A stretch of 64,000 bases of DNA. Source: Cafeteria roenbergensis. Lineage: Eukaryota; Sar; Bigyra; Bicosoecida; Cafeteriaceae. The position numbers and the translations under genes were made by a program. The stretch is from assembly GCA_008330645.1 (NCBI GenBank), contig VLTN01000023.1, positions 186,001 to 250,000 of the forward strand, written 5' to 3'. Positions 59,501-64,000 of the stretch are shown here, piece by piece. The notes below the pieces were generated by a model. That model was not told the origin of the DNA. It saw only the letters and a program-made list of their open reading frames with translations, and searched no databases. The number at the start of each line of letters is the position of its first letter. Within the stretch, counting starts at the first letter, position 1.

Positions 59501-61760
59501 CACCACCTCGGGGCCGAGCCGCTCAAGCTCGACGTCGGCCGCGGAGGGGGCGTCGTCGCTGCCGCCTCCGCTGCCGCCTCCACTGCCGCTGCCGCTGCCG
59601 CTGTCTCCCGTGGAGCCGGACAAGGATCCGCCCCCGCCAGAGGCGCGGCCCGCTCCTCCGCCTCGCATCAGGTGCGGCACCGCCGCCACGAGCTTGGACC
59701 AGAGGCCGAGGATGTACTGAAGGGAGGCGGGCGAGTAGTCGGGGTTGGCAAAGGCCGTGCGCGCGAGATCGGCGGACAGGAGGACCCACTCTGTGTAGTT
59801 GGCCGAGCGGACGAGCTCTGCCAGCTGGTAGTTTGACTTGAGCCGGCCGAGGAGGCGGCAGAAGTGGAGGAAGCAGTCCTCGTGCGAGAGGCCGAGGCGG
59901 TCGCGCATGATGGCGGTGCAGCCGACGACGAGCTCGCCGAGGAAGGACCTGCGGGCCGCGTCCGAGGCGAAGAGAGAGCGGCGCACGCTGGCCCAGAGGT
60001 TGAGCAGCTGGAGGGTGCGGGAGGCCAGGAGGGGCGAGGGGGTGATGGCCTGGCCGGCGCCGGCCGCGGCCGCCACGGCGGCAGCCCCGCCGCCGCTGCC
60101 GCCCGACGCGGAGGAGCCCATTGCCCCCGAGACGGGCGTGGTGGGAGGGGCTCCCCGCGCCCCGCCGCCCGCCGCCGACATGGGGTCGGGCATGACGCCG
60201 GTGGTGAGCCCCCTGTGGAGCGCGAAGAGGAGGCGCACGGTGGCGGGGCTCTGCACCAGGTCCCTCCAGGTGGAGGGCACCTGGATGGACCCCAGCTCGT
60301 CCGAGGTCTCGTCGGGGCGGGTGCCGATGAAGTCGAACTCGAGGCACCGGCGGAGGAGCAGCAGGGTCTGGTCGAGCAGGGAGGCCTCGAGCCTGGTGGC
60401 CTCGGCGGGGCTCATGTTGTCGTCGTGACGGAGCTTCCGCGTGGCCACCTGGAAGAGCGTGGCCATTCCGAACTCAAACACGCGCCGGAGGCTCAGGTCG
60501 CGGAATGACACCGCCACCCGCCTGTGGGCGTTGAACGTGCGGGTGTCGGCGCGGGCGTTGATCTCGGAGACGAGCTCGCTCAGGAGGCGCACCCCCACCA
60601 CCACCAGGGGCAGCGCCGAGTCGAGCAGCTTGGCGGCCTGCGCAACCACGTCGCGAAACCGCTCGTCCGTCGACGTCCACCCCAGCTTGGTGATGGTGGC
60701 CACGAGGCGGCACGCGGACACGACCACCCCGGGCTCCATCGAGGGCCCCCGGCGCGCGAGGATGTTGAGGATGGCGTCGCGCATCGTGATGCGGGACTGG
60801 TCCGGGAAGGAGGTCCAGTGCTTCTGCGTGACCCGCGTCAGCGAGACCACGGCCACCATCTGGCAGGTGGTGTGGGAGCTGTGCTCCAGCATGGTCTGCG
60901 CGGAGAGCCAAGGGGGGGCCAGCGCGGCCACGTCAACGGAGCGAAGCAGAAGACAACAATCGACGCAAAAAGTGAAAACGGCGGGCGCGGAGCGGAGCGG
61001 GCGGCGTGGCAGCCGCGGGGTGAGGAAGGCGACGATAACAGCAGCCCAGAGGGCGCAGCGGCCGCGCACTGGCTGGCCCGGAGCGAGCGGGGCGGGGCAC
61101 CGAAGCGGGACCCATGCCCACCCGGGCGAGCAAACGGCACTCGGGCAAGGCGCAAAAAATACGGACTGCCGAGTTGCAGCCCGCCCCGCCGGCTGCAGGA
61201 GGGGGCCTTGGCCCGCTCGGGTCCCCATTGCGCGCCGTGTAGCATGGCGCGGCGCCTGGTAAGCAGCGGGGCCGCTTGGCCGTGTGTGCGGCCAGCACAA
61301 GGCGGCCACTGCGCGCTGAACACTGCATCGAGTTCGCGGCCCCCCGCTGCGAGCCATGCAGCGCCCTCCCTCGGATGTGCCCCCGCCCCGGCCGGGTTGC
61401 CGCTGGGTGCATGCAGCTTGCAGGCGGGCTGGCGGCACCAAGGAGCGGCTGGCGCCGGGATCAGCGCGCCAACGTGCGGCGGTCTTCCAGCAGAGGCACG
61501 GGCGGCGAGCAAGGTCGCCAAAGGCGGCAGCTTGTGCCGAGGCGCATTCGCGCGCAAGCCGCGGCGGGGACACGCACCTGCAGCATGGGGACCGTCTCGC
61601 GCTGCTCCGCGAGCGGCACAAGCCTCATCTCCGCGGCCTTGCGCGTCGGCTCTGGCAGCGTGGTGTCGTACATGGCATCGCACGTTGCCTCGACATCTGC
61701 GAGGTCACGGAACTCCTGCCCACCCCCGCCAGTCGCAGCCGCCGCTGTCGCAGCCGACAT
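56559..61760 (-). CDS. XPO7: Exportin-7 (RanBP16) nuclear transport receptor
   Basis: Four exons: 61578-61760, 57557-60895, 56961-57158 and 56559-56831, all phase 0; the first donor is GTGCGT, the others GTGAGC. The product has 1330 residues (human 1087). Exportin-7 is a HEAT-repeat karyopherin that carries cargo through nuclear pores with RanGTP. Matches to the human protein run along the whole length: LACRLVATITKLGW-like ITKLGW, FDFIGTRPDETSDELGSIQVP, HFCRLLGRLKSNYQL, LAWLVYILAA, LRFWGDVHTVINRTLE, GLGRDLRGIVRAA, SPNGVLLFKT and, in the last exon, SRPLL-like ARPLL with SQPPEVR and NRERFTRAV. Extra length comes mainly from three Gly/Ser/Ala inserts at about residues 297-350, 463-515 and 737-813, probably disordered loops between helices. 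Divergent from Rab5. Confidence 0.95.
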
Positions 61761-62032
61761 CCTGCGCGGGAATCCCTCAGTGCGCGGGGGCGGGCGGCGC
61801 TCGGCACAGCGACGCGGAACTGGCCGGCTCTGCCGGCACCCGCCTCCCGAGCGCGAGAGAGCAGCGCGAGAGCCCGCCCCGGCGCCACGCGCTGCGACAC
61901 TCGTCGTGAGCCGGCCGCCCTCACCGGTGACCCCTCGACCCCGCAAGCGGCAGCCTGACCCTTGCCCCCCTCGCCAGCGCCTCCGCAGCTCCCACTCGCC
62001 GCGATCCCGAGCGCGCCCTCGAGCCCGGCGAC
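61761..62032. promoter_or_regulatory. Divergent spacer between XPO7 and Rab5
   Basis: 272 bp between two divergent ATGs. It contains GGCTCTGCCGG at 61826-61836. No TATA box. Confidence 0.45.
61826..61836 (+). promoter_or_regulatory. Candidate promoter motif GGCTCTGCCGG
   Basis: Exact 11-mer shared with the DES/DNAJC3 and TPPP/ankyrin-PH-WW spacers. Role inferred from position only. Confidence 0.25.
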
Positions 62033-63000
62033 ATGGCAAGCTCATCCCGCGCGATGTACCATTTCAAGGTGGTGCTCCTGGGCAACTCCGGGGTGGGGAA
62101 GAGCTGCCTCGTGAACCGCTTCGTGAAGGACACCTTCAGCCCGGACATTGAGTCCACCATCGGGGGTGAGCGGGCGCGCGGCGCCGCGCCAGGCGCGGGC
62201 GCGGGCCGAGCCTCTTGTTCAACAAGCACAGCCGCAGCCTCCCTGATCCCCCGCCGCCACGGCGCCGCTGCGCCGCCCCCACTCGCCCACGGGCGCGTCC
62301 CTCTGCCTCAGGCCTCGTTGCGGGGCTGGTCTGGGCCGGGGGGGGCGGCCGGATCAGGCGAGGCTGGCGCCGTTGCCGGGCGCGGCGCTGGCTTTGCGCG
62401 GCTGCAGAACCCGAGTGGCATCACTCCCCGAGCATCGGCAGTCCGGCGCAGGCGCCCCGCGCAGGCGGACGCGCATGCTTGCGTGGCGTGCCTCCCCCTC
62501 GACTGCCGCCGCTCCCGCCCGCCCCCGCGCCGCCCCGCCCTGCAGCCGCGTTCCTCACGCAGACGATTGCGCTCGAGACGGAGACGGTCAAGTTTGAGAT
62601 CTGGGACACCGCAGGCCAGGAGCGGTACCGCAGCCTTGCGCCCATGTACTACCGCGGGGCGCAAGCAGCAGTGGTCGTCTTCTCGCTCGTGGACGCGGAG
62701 TCCTTCGCCGGCGCCAAGGCGTGGGTGAACGAGTTGCAGAAGCACGGCGGCAGCGACATCGTGATTGCGCTCGCCGGCAACAAGAGCGACCTCAGCCACG
62801 TCCGCAAGGTGGACCGCGACACTGCGATCGAGTACGCCAGGGCCACGGGCTGCTTCTACCTTGAAACCAGCGCCAAGACGGCTGTTGGCGTGAACGAATT
62901 GTTCCAGCAGGTGGCGCGCCGCGTGCCCAAGACCGCCGCGCCGCCCCGCCGGGCCGACATGCTCGACACGGGCGACTCGTCCAGCGGAAAGTGCTGCTAG
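62033..63000 (+). CDS. RAB5: Rab5 small GTPase
   Basis: Two exons, 62033-62165 and 62546-63000 (GTGAGC...CTGCAG, phase 1), giving 195 residues. All G boxes are intact: GNSGVGKS (17-24), Thr42 of switch I in ESTIGAAF, DTAGQE (65-70), NKSD (123-126) and SAK (153-155). TIGAAFLTQT and YYRGAQAAVVV are Rab5-specific, and the C-terminus ends CC for double geranylgeranylation. Rab5 directs early-endosome fusion. The catalytic Gln69 is present, so normal GTP hydrolysis is expected. The intron sits inside the switch I codon run, and the join is required to form the GAAF effector loop. The hypervariable tail is short. Confidence 0.97.
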
Positions 63001-63485
63001 ATTAGCCACCGGAGCGTGACTGCCGGCTGCCGGGTCGGGCTGCGCCTCCGCCGGCCCTGGCGCCCCGGGCTTGCCAGCGACAGCAAGCCGCTGTTGCCCA
63101 CGGGAGAGGGCGCGAGCGGTTCGTCGCGCGAGCGGGCTGCAACGCAGCGTCCGTTTCGCCGGCCACCCTCACACCCTCTCCTGGCTCCTTCCCGTCCTCG
63201 AACCCGTGGCTCCCTGGCACGCTGCTCGCGAAGCGCGCGCGTTGTCAAGTTCGTGTGGCACCTTGCAAGGAATGAAGGAACGGTGCGTGCTTCTCCCGCA
63301 CGCCACCTGTGCGAAAGGCCCCCACACGTGCCGCAGCACCACGCGCGCGGCGCAAATGAGCGTCTGGCGCCGCCTGCGGCGCGGCAAGCGCAGCCGGAGC
63401 CCTGCGGCTGGCAAGTGCCCAAGCTCTGCAGTTCAAATGCCCAGCTCCGCTCCCCACACTGAGCCCCCATCCCCGGCTGCGGCCC
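63001..63485. other. Gene-free stretch, 485 bp
   Basis: 3' region of Rab5 and 5' region of the zinc-finger gene, same strand. No repeat, motif or RNA gene recognised. Confidence 0.5.
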
Positions 63486-64000
63486 ATGTGGCACTGCGGC
63501 GTGTGCCTTTTCGACGCCAACCCACAGGAAAACGGCTCGTGCCTCGTGTGCGGCGCGTCCGCGGCGCCGGGCGCAGCGGCGGTCCCGCAGGCCTCGACGC
63601 CCGCAAAGCGCACCAATGTGGCGCCCGCGCACGCCTCCCCCCCTGCACCCGCCCATCCTGGGAGGTGGGCCTGTGGCGCCTGCAGATTCGACAACGCCGC
63701 GTCGAAGGCTGCGTGCCAGGTCTGCGGCGCAGCCAGGCTTGCGCCGAACTCAGGCGGCCCAAGACGCCCGAGCTCCGCCAGTCCCAGGACGCCCCAGAGC
63801 ACAGCTGCGCGGTCCCCGCCAGGCTCCTCCCAGAGGCCCAGCGCGGCGGTGGCATCCCGCTCGCGGCAAGACCACTCGCCCCCGGAGCAGCGCTCCCGAG
63901 GTGGCGCCGGCATGTGGAGCTCGTTCGAGGAGCCGGCCATCGCGCGCCCGACTTTGGCAAGGCCCACTGAGACGGCCGGTCTCGCGCCGTGCGCGGCCGG
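63486..64000 (+). CDS. RanBP2-type zinc-finger protein (3' end outside window)
   Basis: The frame opens at the ATG at 63486 and has no stop before the window ends, giving 171 complete codons. Two RanBP2-type zinc fingers are visible: residues 2-24 (W-x-C-x2-C ... N ... C-x2-C; MWHCGVC and CLVCG) and about residues 63-86 (WACGACRFDNAASKAACQVCG). These fingers bind RanGDP, ubiquitin or single-stranded RNA depending on the protein. After them comes an Arg/Ser/Pro-rich region, then MWSSFEEPAIARP. The second finger follows the consensus closely, including the Asn between the Cys pairs. The function cannot be fixed without the rest of the protein. Confidence 0.8.
   Translation, partial: MWHCGVCLFDANPQENGSCLVCGASAAPGAAAVPQASTPAKRTNVAPAHASPPAPAHPGRWACGACRFDNAASKAACQVCGAARLAPNSGGPRRPSSASPRTPQSTAARSPPGSSQRPSAAVASRSRQDHSPPEQRSRGGAGMWSSFEEPAIARPTLARPTETAGLAPCAA

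Noticed and set aside
1-64000. Virus-like elements, transposons, CRISPR arrays, rRNA and tRNA genes
   Set aside because: No capsid, integrase, polymerase or transposase motifs, no long terminal or inverted repeats, no spacer arrays and no tRNA boxes were seen by eye. A covariance-model scan would be needed to exclude small RNAs.

Overview
The window reads as nuclear DNA from a compact, very GC-rich protist genome. Evidence for a eukaryote: 22 inferred spliceosomal introns (21 begin GTGAG, one GTGCG; all end CAG), ER signal peptides, an RDEL tail, and families found only in eukaryotes (Rab5, exportin-7, ArfGAP, PIG-C, TMEM50, R1R2R3-Myb). Evidence for a flagellated cell: axonemal dynein light chain p28, a sperm-tail PG-rich (STPGR) protein and a tandem TPPP/p25 protein. 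The base composition, small introns and gene density would suit a heterotrophic nanoflagellate such as a bicosoecid stramenopile (Cafeteria-like), but that is a guess and no marker here proves it. No virus-like element, transposon, CRISPR array, rRNA or tRNA was recognised.

Layout, left to right. 1-7.1 kb: a coiled-coil protein running off the left edge (-), a dihydroceramide delta-4 desaturase (-) and, divergently, an ER TPR/J-domain co-chaperone of the DNAJC3 type (+). 7.8-26 kb: a huge WD40-like protein with a disordered tail (+), a tandem TPPP protein (-), an ankyrin-PH-IQ-WW scaffold (+), a small acidic-tailed unknown (-), an ArfGAP (+), an Ala-rich protein with two ComEA-type helix-hairpin-helix units (+), and a short-chain dehydrogenase (+). 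26.3-36.5 kb: a signal-peptide protein built round about 71 copies of a 30-bp repeat (+), ADP-dependent glucokinase with an RDEL tail (-), and a signal-anchored protein resembling a degenerate 2OG oxygenase (+). 36.8-44 kb: glucosamine-phosphate N-acetyltransferase, PIG-C, Mn-type superoxide dismutase, a small ankyrin protein and an M17 aminopeptidase. 44-51 kb: p28, STPGR and 3R-Myb. 52-64 kb: a GNAT with a membrane tail, two tandem TMEM50 genes, exportin-7, Rab5, and a RanBP2-type zinc-finger protein cut by the right edge.

Themes. There are 27 genes in 64 kb, 15 with introns and 12 without. Nine neighbouring pairs are divergent, mostly with 100-360 bp between start codons, so shared promoters are likely. 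Many products act in the secretory pathway: desaturase, DNAJC3, ADPGK, PIG-C, TMEM50, ArfGAP and Rab5. GlcNAc-phosphate synthesis (GNA1) lies next to the first GPI-anchor enzyme subunit (PIG-C). The strongest unusual items are the six-frame-open repeat gene with one apparent base deletion, the double TPPP protein with homogenised halves, the duplicated helix-hairpin-helix protein, the 28-nt micro-exon of the SOD gene, and the matching acidic Trp-ended tails of two nearby secretory-type genes. All exon joins are inferred from reading frame, splice signals and family similarity; no transcript data were available.
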